From Bacteroides zhangwenhongii (GTDB taxonomy: Bacteria > Bacteroidota > Bacteroidia > Bacteroidales > Bacteroidaceae): DNA of 64,000 bases. The position numbers and the translations under genes were made by a program. This document shows, piece after piece, positions 52,483 through 60,956 of this stretch. The number at the start of each line of letters is the position of its first letter. Within the stretch, counting starts at the first letter, position 1. The DNA lies in the NCBI RefSeq assembly GCF_009193325.2, contig NZ_CP059856.1, positions 2,976,001 through 3,040,000 on the forward strand. Direction: 5' to 3'. Below the pieces are notes generated by a model, which saw only the letters and a list, made by a program, of their open reading frames with translations, did no database searches and was not told the origin of the DNA.

Positions 52483-53364
52483 CTATCTCAACTTAAAGTT
52501 ATACGTAATCGTTCCAATCTGATTCGTCATTCTTTCCACCGCCTCAAAACGGGCTTTCTTTGCCGCATCTTCGGCTGCTTTCCGTAAGAAACGGTTCGGA
52601 GTATTCGTATGCGAAAGATTGATACTGGTTGCAATCACCTGTCCGGCAGGATTTACCGTGATATTCACAACAACCCGTCCCTCTTCCTGTACATTATAAA
52701 CAGGTTTCGGCAGACTGGTGCCTGCACCTAAAGAACGTCCGCCGAGGTCAAATGTTCCCTCGCCTCCTATTCCTATTTTCGCACCGGTAGAAGAATTGCC
52801 TTCTTTGCTGCCTTCCGTACCTGTGCCACCGGTTGCCGTCCCTTTATTGCCGGTCATTTGCGCTCCCTTACCAAAAGCACCGGCAACTTTCTTCCTTGCG
52901 GCTTCTTCGGCAGCCTTACGTTCACGTTCCGCCTTTTCCTCTGCAAGCCGTTTGGCTTCCGCAGCTTTCTCAGCTTCGGTCTTTTCCGGTTTCTTCACAG
53001 GTTCTTTCGGCTTAACCGTCTCCTTAGGTTTCACCGTCTCCTTTTTAACTTCTTCTGTTTTCGGTTTCACAGCGACCGTTTCCTCCTCAGTTTGCGTCAA
53101 CAGGTCTTGTTCTGAAGGTAGTTCCGGCTGTGTTTCCGCAGGAGCTGCCGCATCCTCATCCAGCACGTCCGCATCTACCAGCGAAGGGTCGTCAAAGCCA
53201 CGCGCCGATTCCACATTGCCCATCATCACGGGTATTCCACCCGCATCTTCATCCGGCTGCGGAACAGTGAAGCTCACCAGAATCAAAAGAGCAATCACTG
53301 CCACGTGCACCAGCAATGCACCCAGCGCTCCTATGTATTCACCCTTTTTTCTTCTGTCCATCAT
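52483..53364 (-). CDS. tonB: TonB/TolA-like energy-transducer protein
   Basis: A 293-residue protein with one N-terminal membrane helix (about 12-33; GALLVHVAVIALLILVSF), a long Lys/Glu/Pro-rich and Ala-rich spacer (about 85-165; KPKETVKPKEPVKKPEK) that would cross the periplasm, and a C-terminal TonB-like domain (about 200-293; YNVQEEGRVVVNITVNPAGQ). It would couple the ExbB/ExbD proton motor to outer-membrane receptors, which this genus has in large number. The gly/ser-rich stretch before the C-terminal domain is an additional linker. Three bases after exbD. Confidence 0.9.
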   Translation of the reverse strand: MMDRRKKGEYIGALGALLVHVAVIALLILVSFTVPQPDEDAGGIPVMMGNVESARGFDDPSLVDADVLDEDAAAPAETQPELPSEQDLLTQTEEETVAVKPKTEEVKKETVKPKETVKPKEPVKKPEKTEAEKAAEAKRLAEEKAERERKAAEEAARKKVAGAFGKGAQMTGNKGTATGGTGTEGSKEGNSSTGAKIGIGGEGTFDLGGRSLGAGTSLPKPVYNVQEEGRVVVNITVNPAGQVIATSINLSHTNTPNRFLRKAAEDAAKKARFEAVERMTNQIGTITYNFKLR

Positions 53365-53366
53365 TC

Positions 53367-53783
53367 TTATCTGTTTTCGGGCGGGCGTGTAGCCAGCACC
53401 ATCTTAAAATGATTCTCGTTCGCGATGTTCAGCACCCGTACTATTTCACGGTAAGGCACTGATTCATCGGCATATAATGCCACATACATTTCAGGTTCCT
53501 TCTCCGCACAGCTCTGCAAAAATGATGTCAAATCATTCAACGCTACGGGTTGCTCCTTCTCATTGCCGAAAGCCGCATAGAAATTCAAGTCCTTATCGAT
53601 AATGACTCTGGTCAGCGGTTTGGCCGAAGTTTGCTGCTTGCCTTGCGGTAACAGCACTTTAATAGCATTGGGCGACACCACAGTAGAGGTTATCATAAAG
53701 AATATCAGCAACAGAAATATGACATCCGTCATGGAAGCCATACTGAAATTGGGCGATACTCTATTTCTTCTTTTTAATCCCAC
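53367..53783 (-). CDS. exbD: ExbD/TolR biopolymer transport protein
   Basis: A 138-residue inner-membrane protein with one helix (about 16-36; MASMTDVIFLLLIFFMITST, where the Asp is the proton-carrying residue of ExbD/TolR). The rest is periplasmic. It forms the proton motor with ExbB and energises TonB. The start is GTG at 53781-53783 (MGLKRRNRVSPNF). No ATG is available upstream in this frame before a stop codon. The gap to exbB (53784-53827) carries the direct repeat TTAGTGATTA. Confidence 0.92.
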   Translation of the reverse strand: MGLKRRNRVSPNFSMASMTDVIFLLLIFFMITSTVVSPNAIKVLLPQGKQQTSAKPLTRVIIDKDLNFYAAFGNEKEQPVALNDLTSFLQSCAEKEPEMYVALYADESVPYREIVRVLNIANENHFKMVLATRPPENR

Positions 53784-53827
53784 TTTATTAGTGATTAATG
53801 GTTAGTGATTAGCTGTCAGCTATAAAG

Positions 53828-54547
53828 TTACTTTTGGGCAGGCTCGTTCAACAAATCCATGAATTCCATTGTGCGGGATTCCATTTTGTTTACGACACGG
53901 TCTACCAACATCACCAGATAGTTATAAGCAAACATGGCAATGATACCGACAATCAGACCTCCGACTGTAGTAATCATCGCTTCATAGATACCACCGGAAA
54001 GCAGCGTAATATCTATATTCCCGCTACCCGCATTCGCCATCTCGTAGAATGCGCGCACCATACCGGTCACCGTTCCGAGAAATCCCAGCATTGGAGCACC
54101 GCCGGAGATAGTCGCCATCACGGTAAGCCCTTTTTCCAGCTTTGCAACCTCAATGTTACCTACATTCTCGATAGCTACCTGTACATCATTTATCGGACGT
54201 CCCAAACGACTGATACCTTTTTCAATCATACGCGCCGAAGGGGTATTCATCGTACGGCAATAGTTGATAGCCGCTTTGATTTCTCCGCTATGAATATAAT
54301 CTTTAATCCGCTCCATAAACATAGGATCCTCTTTCCCGGCCTTACGGATCATATAGTTACGTTCAAACAGGATATAGAAACAGACCACAGACAGTACGCC
54401 CAGCACAACCATAATCCATCCCCCCTTGATAGCCATATCAAGCATATTCATTTCAGGAGTGCCAACCTCCGTCAGTACAGGGTTGGCGGTAGCCAGCGAG
54501 TCAGCCATATTCATAGCCCCTTGAGCCAACAATATCATTGCATTCAT
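53828..54547 (-). CDS. exbB: ExbB/TolQ/MotA proton-channel protein
   Basis: A 239-residue inner-membrane protein with three helices: about 40-62 (IMVVLGVLSVVCFYILF), about 145-170 (TISGGAPMLGFLGTVTGMVRAF, the family signature) and about 190-215 (TTVGGLIVGIIAMFAYNYLV). It forms the channel of the ExbB/ExbD/TonB motor. A hydrophobic N-terminal segment (about 1-15) may be an additional helix or signal. Its ATG overlaps the pdxJ stop by one base. exbD follows after 44 bases. Confidence 0.94.
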   Translation of the reverse strand: MNAMILLAQGAMNMADSLATANPVLTEVGTPEMNMLDMAIKGGWIMVVLGVLSVVCFYILFERNYMIRKAGKEDPMFMERIKDYIHSGEIKAAINYCRTMNTPSARMIEKGISRLGRPINDVQVAIENVGNIEVAKLEKGLTVMATISGGAPMLGFLGTVTGMVRAFYEMANAGSGNIDITLLSGGIYEAMITTVGGLIVGIIAMFAYNYLVMLVDRVVNKMESRTMEFMDLLNEPAQK

Positions 54548-55260
54548 CAGCGTAAACAGTTTTTATATTCCTGAATGGTACGTTCCAATCCTAAATACAG
54601 TGCGTCACTAATCAAAGCGTGCCCGATAGAAACCTCATCCACCCAAGGAATGTTTTTATAGAAATAGTTTAAATTAACAAGACTCAAATCATGACCGGCA
54701 TTGAGACCGATGCCCAATTTACGAGCGGTTTTCGCAGCTTCAATAAAAGGGGCGATAGCCGTTTCCGGGTTCTTCGGATAATTCGTAGCATACGGTTCCG
54801 TATAAAGCTCCACACGATCGGCACCAGCCTTTGCCGCATATTCCACCATTTCCGAATCGGCGGCAACAAAAACGGATGTACGAATACCCGCACTGTTGAA
54901 TTGGTCGAGAACTTCCGTCAGAAATTCCAGATTTGCTTTTGTATCCCAGCCTGAATTGGAAGTCAATTGTGAAGGGTCATCGGGAACCAAAGTTACTTGA
55001 TGCGGCTTTACCTTCAGCACCAGGTCTATAAACTCAGGTGACGGATAACCTTCGATATTAAATTCAGTCCGCAACAAAGGGCGCAAGGCGTATACATCCG
55101 AATGGCGAATGTGGCGTTCATCGGGACGGGGATGAACCGTTATGCCGTCTGCTCCAAAAGACTCACAATCAAGGGCTACCTTCACCACATCGGGAACATT
55201 TCCTCCCCGTGCGTTTCTCAGCGTAGCTATCTTGTTTATGTTCACACTTAATTTAGTCAT
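54547..55260 (-). CDS. pdxJ: Pyridoxine 5'-phosphate synthase
   Basis: Condenses 3-amino-2-oxopropyl phosphate and deoxyxylulose-5-phosphate to pyridoxine phosphate. From the ATG at 55260 ([20 protein letters not shown]) the product is 237 residues. Family blocks are [55 protein letters not shown] and [13 protein letters not shown]. First gene of the seven-gene operon, with a -7 box at 55282-55289. Grouping with the ExbBD-TonB motor looks genomic rather than functional. Confidence 0.96.
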   Translation of the reverse strand: MTKLSVNINKIATLRNARGGNVPDVVKVALDCESFGADGITVHPRPDERHIRHSDVYALRPLLRTEFNIEGYPSPEFIDLVLKVKPHQVTLVPDDPSQLTSNSGWDTKANLEFLTEVLDQFNSAGIRTSVFVAADSEMVEYAAKAGADRVELYTEPYATNYPKNPETAIAPFIEAAKTARKLGIGLNAGHDLSLVNLNYFYKNIPWVDEVSIGHALISDALYLGLERTIQEYKNCLR

Positions 55261-55281
55261 AGTTCTACGTAATATTTGCCG

Positions 55282-55289
55282 CAAAAATA
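55282..55289 (-). promoter_or_regulatory. -7 box of the pdxJ-recG operon
   Basis: TATTTTTG on the minus strand, 21 bases before the pdxJ ATG. No good -33 element. The divergent nadK start is 120 bases away, with no clear promoter of its own. Confidence 0.5.
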
Positions 55290-55408
55290 CAAATATTATT
55301 ATTAGTTGCCTAATAATACGAAACGCATTCTCCGTTCTTTTTTGGTTATTTAAAGTAGAAATCCAAGAAAAAGTGCCAAATTTGCAACCGAAACCAATGA
55401 TACAGCTT

Positions 55409-56281
55409 ATGAAATTTGCCATCTTCGGAAATACTTATCAGCCCAAAAAGTCTTTTCACGCCGCCAACCTGTTTCAATTATTGAAGAGGCAGGGAGCTGA
55501 AATATGTGTATGCAGAGAGTTCTACCAGTTCTTGATTTCAGAACAAATGGAAATCGAAGCCGATCAATTACTGGATGGCGATGATTTTACAGCCGATATG
55601 GTGATCAGTATCGGAGGTGACGGAACTTTTCTGAAAGCCGCCCGCCGTGTAGGCAGGAAAGGAATTCCGATTCTTGGCATTAATACGGGACGTTTAGGAT
55701 TCCTTGCCGACATCTCTCCCGAAGAAATGGAAGAGACATTCAATGAAATTCATGCCGGACGGTACAGTGTGGAGGAAAGAAGCGTGCTGCAATTGATTTG
55801 TAACGACACACATTTACAGGAATGCCCCTATGCCTTGAACGAGATAGCAGTATTAAAGCGGGACAGTTCCTCCATGATCAGTATCCGCACGGCTATTAAT
55901 GGCGCTTTTCTAAATACATATCAGGCTGACGGACTGGTGATTGCCACTCCGACCGGATCGACCGCATACTCATTGAGCGTGGGCGGGCCTATCATTGTGC
56001 CCCACTCCAACACTATCGCCATCACTCCCGTAGCTCCACATAGCCTCAATGTCCGTCCCATCGTTATCCGCGACGATTGGGAAATCACACTAGATGTGGA
56101 AAGCCGTAGCCACAACTTCCTCGTCGCCATCGACGGTCGGAGCGAAACCTGCAAAGAGACTACGCAACTTACTATCCGTCGGGCTGACTACAGCGTAAAA
56201 GTGGTAAAAAGGTTCAATCATGTTTTTTTCGATACACTCCGTACCAAGATGATGTGGGGAGCGGATGGCAGAGCGCAATAA
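55409..56281 (+). CDS. nadK: NAD kinase
   Basis: Phosphorylates NAD to NADP. From the ATG at 55409 ([15 protein letters not shown]) the product is 290 residues. The [11 protein letters not shown] motif, [12 protein letters not shown], the glycine-rich [19 protein letters not shown] and the C-terminal VAIDGRSE are all intact. The long frame to 55142 runs across the pdxJ promoter and coding start, and was rejected. ATG 55397 is a close alternative. Monocistronic and divergent from pdxJ; convergent with the coiled-coil gene, 20 bases apart. Confidence 0.95.
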   Translation: MKFAIFGNTYQPKKSFHAANLFQLLKRQGAEICVCREFYQFLISEQMEIEADQLLDGDDFTADMVISIGGDGTFLKAARRVGRKGIPILGINTGRLGFLADISPEEMEETFNEIHAGRYSVEERSVLQLICNDTHLQECPYALNEIAVLKRDSSSMISIRTAINGAFLNTYQADGLVIATPTGSTAYSLSVGGPIIVPHSNTIAITPVAPHSLNVRPIVIRDDWEITLDVESRSHNFLVAIDGRSETCKETTQLTIRRADYSVKVVKRFNHVFFDTLRTKMMWGADGRAQ

Positions 56282-56301
56282 CTCATTTTGTGCCCACCGG
56301 C

Positions 56302-57174
56302 TTAATTTAATGTGAACGCCTGGGAACCGATCAAGTTGCCGCCTTCGAAAATATCCACCCGATAGTTTCCGGCGTACAAGAATTCTTCCACATCCCAAAA
56401 CACATTCACATTCTGCTCTTCGCCATTGTACTCGATATACTTCTTAATGGAATAGGTCAATGTTCGGTTTTCATAAGGGAAAGTATTGGATGCGCTCTTG
56501 GTCAACACATCATTATCCGGTTTGGTAATACGTATATAGACAGTACGCTCTCCGTTCTCAGCCGTTATATTCTTCACAATAGTAAAGCTGATAGCCAATT
56601 TCACGACATCTTTCACTTTTTTCGCCACTTTACCGCGTTTATTGCGTGGTTCGACACGAATATTGGTCGCATCAAGCTGGGCTGCCAACGTCACTTTCTT
56701 ATCCAGATTCTTCTTTTCTTCGGAAAGGTTATCAATCTGTCGTGAAGCCTGATTGTATTTCTGGGTGACTTCCGCGATGACTTGTTTCTGTTGTGCCGTC
56801 AGTTTATTCAGTGAATCTATCTGGTTGATATAGCCAATCATTACCTTGCGCAAGGTAGCCAATTCCTTCTTCAGACGACGAATCTCCGTCGCATTCGAAC
56901 TTTTCACCGTACGGAGTTCTTCCAATAATCGCTGAGTCTTCAACTGCTCTTGCTCCAGCAACTGAGATAAAGAGTCATTGGAAATTGTCATCTTTAACTC
57001 ATCATATTGTTGTGCAAAACGAGTATATTCGTTTTCCAGATCCTCCTTATCTAATTGGAATTCCTGTACCAACTCCCGGTTAGCCTGTTTTTCAGTAAAT
57101 AACAGATAGGTAACACCGATAATCGCTATCACTAATACGGCAACAGCCGCAATAAGAATGCCTTTTTTGTTCAT
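56302..57174 (-). CDS. Membrane-anchored coiled-coil protein
   Basis: A 290-residue protein with an N-terminal membrane anchor (about 5-26; ILIAAVAVLVIAIIGVTYLL), then a long coiled coil (about 30-165; heptads such as LLEQEQLKTQRLLEELRTV and EKKNLDKKVTLAAQL) and a C-terminal beta-rich domain (about 185-290; VYIRITKPDNDVL, YRVDIFEGGNLIGSQAF). I do not recognise a named family beyond a Bacteroidetes conserved hypothetical. A structural or envelope role is plausible. It has a consensus promoter and is alone between nadK and the accessory locus. Confidence 0.8.
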   Translation of the reverse strand: MNKKGILIAAVAVLVIAIIGVTYLLFTEKQANRELVQEFQLDKEDLENEYTRFAQQYDELKMTISNDSLSQLLEQEQLKTQRLLEELRTVKSSNATEIRRLKKELATLRKVMIGYINQIDSLNKLTAQQKQVIAEVTQKYNQASRQIDNLSEEKKNLDKKVTLAAQLDATNIRVEPRNKRGKVAKKVKDVVKLAISFTIVKNITAENGERTVYIRITKPDNDVLTKSASNTFPYENRTLTYSIKKYIEYNGEEQNVNVFWDVEEFLYAGNYRVDIFEGGNLIGSQAFTLN

Positions 57175-57203
57175 AGTTCCAGTACGTTAATTGATAACCG
57201 CCG

Positions 57204-57233
57204 CAAAAGTAATCATTTCGTAATAGAAGTCAA
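57204..57233 (-). promoter_or_regulatory. Promoter of the coiled-coil protein gene
   Basis: On the minus strand TTG (57231-57233), 19 bases, then TACTTTTG (57204-57211), 29 bases before the ATG. The rest of 57234-57368 shows nothing definite. Confidence 0.6.
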
Positions 57234-57368
57234 GCAGAAAAGCAGAGAGTTTTTTATATCCCCTCTGCTAATCCATACAATTTTAACTTATTGATTTGTC
57301 AACTAACAACCTAAACCGACAAGCAACATTATAGCCAAAGATATTCGTTCATAGTTCTTACTTTTTCC

Positions 57369-59054
57369 TTAAAGAGGATAGAAAGCCAATCCAGGAATAT
57401 TCCCTATTATCTGTTTAAGGTCATCCAAATCCAAATATCGGGCATTTTGACACAGACTTTGGTACTTCTTTACTCCAATCCGCTTTACTATATTCTGTAC
57501 GACTTCTTCACAAGGAGAATTTATCCCATCTGATAAATCCCACAATTCTTCCACATTATCTTTGCGCTTAGTAACAAACCGAAATCCCCTTTTCTTCAGT
57601 TCCTGCAGCAATTCTTCTTTCCCGACGCGTGCATTCACATGTACGGTTTTATTCTCCAAAAGAACACCTTTCTCATAAGCATCCACCACTTTCTGTAGAT
57701 CACGTTTTATCCTGTCGATCGTTGATACAGGAGGGACAAACTGCCAAAACAATAATGGAATATATCCTTGAGTCAATTCATACAAAGGTTGTGATATTAA
57801 ATACTCATTTAAATAAGTCCCTTGTACGGAAACCTTTGTTTGATTCCGATTCTTATACATAAAGTACATACCCATGTTTGCACCGAGATTATACATATCC
57901 ATCATATCGTGAGTAGCAATCAAAGAATAGACTTGTGCCGGAGTATGTTCACGAATACCTTTTGATATATTATCAATTTGTCTGTTAACAACACCGCTCT
58001 CCCAATCGGCCAAGTCCTTACCTTTTTCAAGAGATAACATATTATAGTCCACAATATTTCTTGATATTGTATGGATATCATGCTCTGAACCAGATTGAGT
58101 ATATAAAATATAAAGAGAACCGTTTGCATATTCCTGACTATCCACTCCTGTTTTACTTATTTTCCGGCAATAAGATTCACTTTTCACGTCCTCCCCTATG
58201 CCTGCGATAATTACGTTTTCTACTTCATGCTCTATTATAAACTTCCGGTATTCATCAGGCAAAGCCAACAATTTTATCCAGGCAACTCCGACATCATCCA
58301 TAGAAGCATCATATCCCAATGTCGCATAACAAGGTACTCCAGCTTGCGAGGAATATTCTAATATGGAAGAAACTTCTTTGGTAGAATTGACAGAAACCAA
58401 AAAATGTAATGGCAATACGGGAGCCTCCATAGCTGCAGAAAGATAAGGTACCGTCGGTACTCCCGTAGCTATTATCACAGTTTTAAGTTTCTTCGACTTA
58501 CCCAAATACTCATTATATAAATCTACTGTATGCTGAACGGATTGTTGAAGGAAATCAGGTGTCCCCCATACCGGTTTGGGACCTCCTCCCGGGCCAATCT
58601 GCCATGTATGGCTCACACCTGCCGTCAGATTAGCTAAAGATTTTTGGACAGCATATTCCGCACTCATCCCACCATCGAGCATAAACACATTCAAACCTTT
58701 ATATTCCTCTTTAGCGATCTGATAGGTAGTCAACATTCCGGGAGTTACCACCCTAAAATAAGAAGAATATGTCAACTGTCCCTCCTCTTTTTGATAAACA
58801 CCTACGGCTGTAGGCGTAAATTCTGAAGGAACTTCCCAAACAAATGGTTCTCCACCAATCTCCGCAAGAACCGGTTCTCCTTTCTTGGAGAGATATTTCA
58901 GTATAATCGTTTTACCTTCTGACTTCCCATCAAAAGTAAACACAACCTTCTCCCCTTGTGAATAAACGAATTTATCCGTCAGCACACGAGCTCCAATCTC
59001 TCCTCCTGCCAATAATGCAATGAAGAAAGTTACCATCAATTGTTTTATATTCAT
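57369..59054 (-). CDS. Secreted protein of unknown function, paralogue A
   Basis: A 561-residue secreted protein with a cleavable signal peptide (about 1-22, ending EIGAR). I do not recognise the family. An N-terminal beta-sandwich-like region (about 23-105; FVYSQGEKVVFTFDGKSEG) precedes a mixed alpha/beta domain (about 110-330), then a helical C-terminal part. Blocks shared with paralogue B include DFLQQSVQHTVDLYNEY, CYATLGYDASMDDVGVAWIKL, GSLYILYT, DWESGVVNRQIDNIS and PLLFWQFVPPVSTIDRI. The conserved aromatics and acids (LGYD, DWES) could be catalytic or binding residues. It lies 33 bases after paralogue B in the GH89 locus. Confidence 0.75.
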   Translation of the reverse strand: MNIKQLMVTFFIALLAGGEIGARVLTDKFVYSQGEKVVFTFDGKSEGKTIILKYLSKKGEPVLAEIGGEPFVWEVPSEFTPTAVGVYQKEEGQLTYSSYFRVVTPGMLTTYQIAKEEYKGLNVFMLDGGMSAEYAVQKSLANLTAGVSHTWQIGPGGGPKPVWGTPDFLQQSVQHTVDLYNEYLGKSKKLKTVIIATGVPTVPYLSAAMEAPVLPLHFLVSVNSTKEVSSILEYSSQAGVPCYATLGYDASMDDVGVAWIKLLALPDEYRKFIIEHEVENVIIAGIGEDVKSESYCRKISKTGVDSQEYANGSLYILYTQSGSEHDIHTISRNIVDYNMLSLEKGKDLADWESGVVNRQIDNISKGIREHTPAQVYSLIATHDMMDMYNLGANMGMYFMYKNRNQTKVSVQGTYLNEYLISQPLYELTQGYIPLLFWQFVPPVSTIDRIKRDLQKVVDAYEKGVLLENKTVHVNARVGKEELLQELKKRGFRFVTKRKDNVEELWDLSDGINSPCEEVVQNIVKRIGVKKYQSLCQNARYLDLDDLKQIIGNIPGLAFYPL

Positions 59055-59087
59055 TTCGTTAGTTTAAATCTTAAATCCGATGTTATA

Positions 59088-60956
59088 TCAATGTTCTACT
59101 AATCTCATATTTCCAACCTGTGCACAAATAGTACGAAGCTCCTCCAATGTCAGGTACTCCATCGACTTAACCGTATTCCGATACTTCTGCACTCCAATAC
59201 GTTCAATTATATCATAAGCAAATTCTTCAGCCGAACCTATTTTATGATTAATGCGTCCCAAATACTCTTCCGTTTCTCCATCATCTTCCGGATTCCATTT
59301 ATCTACACTCTGCCTAATTCTAATATTCTCCGAAGTGACACCTCTTGCTATCAGCTCGTCATAAAACTCATAGCGTCTCATATTAGAATTCAGATAGAAA
59401 GATCCCTCATACAGATGATCGACAACATCAGGAAAATACCCGGCAATAGCTGGCTTCAGATAACCATCAATACGTTCTACTGTAGAAGCCGCCGAATTAA
59501 ATTGCCAATATAATAAAGGTACATATCCAACAAACGCTTCATATTGAGGGTGATTCGTAAGATACTCGTTAAAAATAACTCCATTCACAAAAGGTGCCTG
59601 CAACTTGCTTTGATTCTTTTTTATATATTGAAGCGTCAGGAAAGAAGATATATTGTACAAAGCCATCATATCATCAGTCTCAATCGTATAAGCTTTCACA
59701 TTTGCCATCGCTTGCGCAGAGCCGGATATATTGGTTATCTGATCATCAACAATTCCGCTTTCCCAATCAGATATATACTGTCCTTCACCCAATTTTAACT
59801 GATTATAGTCATACAACCGATGTTTCAATGCGTCAATATCGGCATCCGAACCAAAGTTAGTATACAATATATATAAAGAGCCAGGTGCATATTCATCGGT
59901 AATTGTATTCTGCGTCAAAACCCTTCGGGAATAAGACTCTCCATGTCCTTCCTGACCTACTCCATAAATATAAACTTCTTCCACCTGATGGTCTTTTATA
60001 AATTGCTTATATTCTTCCGGCAAATCCAATAATTTTATCCAGGCAACTCCCACTCCGGGCATAGAACCGTCATAACCCAATGTAGCATAAGACGCATATC
60101 CATTTTGATTGGAATAATCGAGTATAGCTTGTACTTCGGAAGCAGAATTAGCCGATACCAGATAATGAATAGGTAAATAGGCTGCCCCCATCATTGTTGC
60201 AAAGTAAGAAACAGATGCGATCCCTGTTCCAATCACCACTCTCTTTATCTTTGTAGCAGCTCCGATCTCCGAATTGTAAAGCTCAACAGTTTTGCGAACG
60301 GAACGTTGCAAAAACTCCGGAGTAGGCGCAACCGGATAAGTACCACCCTGCGGAGCCTCCTCCATGGTGGCAGCTATTCCCTGATCGAAAGCAATTATCG
60401 TTTTTAATACACCGAACCCGGCACTCATATCTCCTATCTGACGATAAACAGGAAGTCCCTGATAATCTAACTTTTGAATATCGTAAGTCAACAGCGACTG
60501 CTCGTTGACAGCTCTGAAATATGTTCCGTCAATTGTAGTGGTTATCCCATCTTCAAAATTTAACAGGAACTTGACAGCACAGAAAGAAGAAGGCTTTAAT
60601 GCAGCTGGAAGGGTATACAGTGTCCCGGCATCCACAGGAACAGATTGTCCCGGTTCTATTTGAATATGGGAAGCAACAGACTTTTCTGTCAATACACACC
60701 CTCCATCATCCAAGTTCTGAATCACCACTTTTACTTCACGAATATCCATCGGATAGTTCGTTTCATTTTTCAAGGTAAAAGAGCAATTTACAGGATCTCC
60801 CGGCCAATAGGCAACTTTATTTAATTTCACATCAGAGGCTTTAGCCATTGTTGTACGAAAGCCGTCATCAACAACTTCCGAATCTTTGCATCCGCTTATG
60901 ATAGCCAATGCAGAAAAAGTGATGATTATACTTGAAATATAACTAATTATTCTCAT
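59088..60956 (-). CDS. Secreted lipoprotein of unknown function, paralogue B
   Basis: A 622-residue lipoprotein (lipobox LAIISGC, Cys about 22). It is clearly homologous to the 57369-59054 protein: DIQKLDYQGLPVYRQIGDMSA, EFLQRSVRKTVELYNSEIG, SYATLGYDGSMPGVGVAWIKL, PGSLYILYTNFGSDADID and YVPLLYWQFNSAASTVERI are the matching blocks. The N-terminal region (about 40-150; VAYWPGDPVNCSFTLKNETN) reads as an immunoglobulin-like beta-sandwich. The function is unknown. Its ATG overlaps the stop of the GH89 gene by 14 bases, so it is probably translationally coupled to it. It may be the surface-anchored partner of the soluble paralogue A. Confidence 0.75.
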   Translation of the reverse strand: MRIISYISSIIITFSALAIISGCKDSEVVDDGFRTTMAKASDVKLNKVAYWPGDPVNCSFTLKNETNYPMDIREVKVVIQNLDDGGCVLTEKSVASHIQIEPGQSVPVDAGTLYTLPAALKPSSFCAVKFLLNFEDGITTTIDGTYFRAVNEQSLLTYDIQKLDYQGLPVYRQIGDMSAGFGVLKTIIAFDQGIAATMEEAPQGGTYPVAPTPEFLQRSVRKTVELYNSEIGAATKIKRVVIGTGIASVSYFATMMGAAYLPIHYLVSANSASEVQAILDYSNQNGYASYATLGYDGSMPGVGVAWIKLLDLPEEYKQFIKDHQVEEVYIYGVGQEGHGESYSRRVLTQNTITDEYAPGSLYILYTNFGSDADIDALKHRLYDYNQLKLGEGQYISDWESGIVDDQITNISGSAQAMANVKAYTIETDDMMALYNISSFLTLQYIKKNQSKLQAPFVNGVIFNEYLTNHPQYEAFVGYVPLLYWQFNSAASTVERIDGYLKPAIAGYFPDVVDHLYEGSFYLNSNMRRYEFYDELIARGVTSENIRIRQSVDKWNPEDDGETEEYLGRINHKIGSAEEFAYDIIERIGVQKYRNTVKSMEYLTLEELRTICAQVGNMRLVEH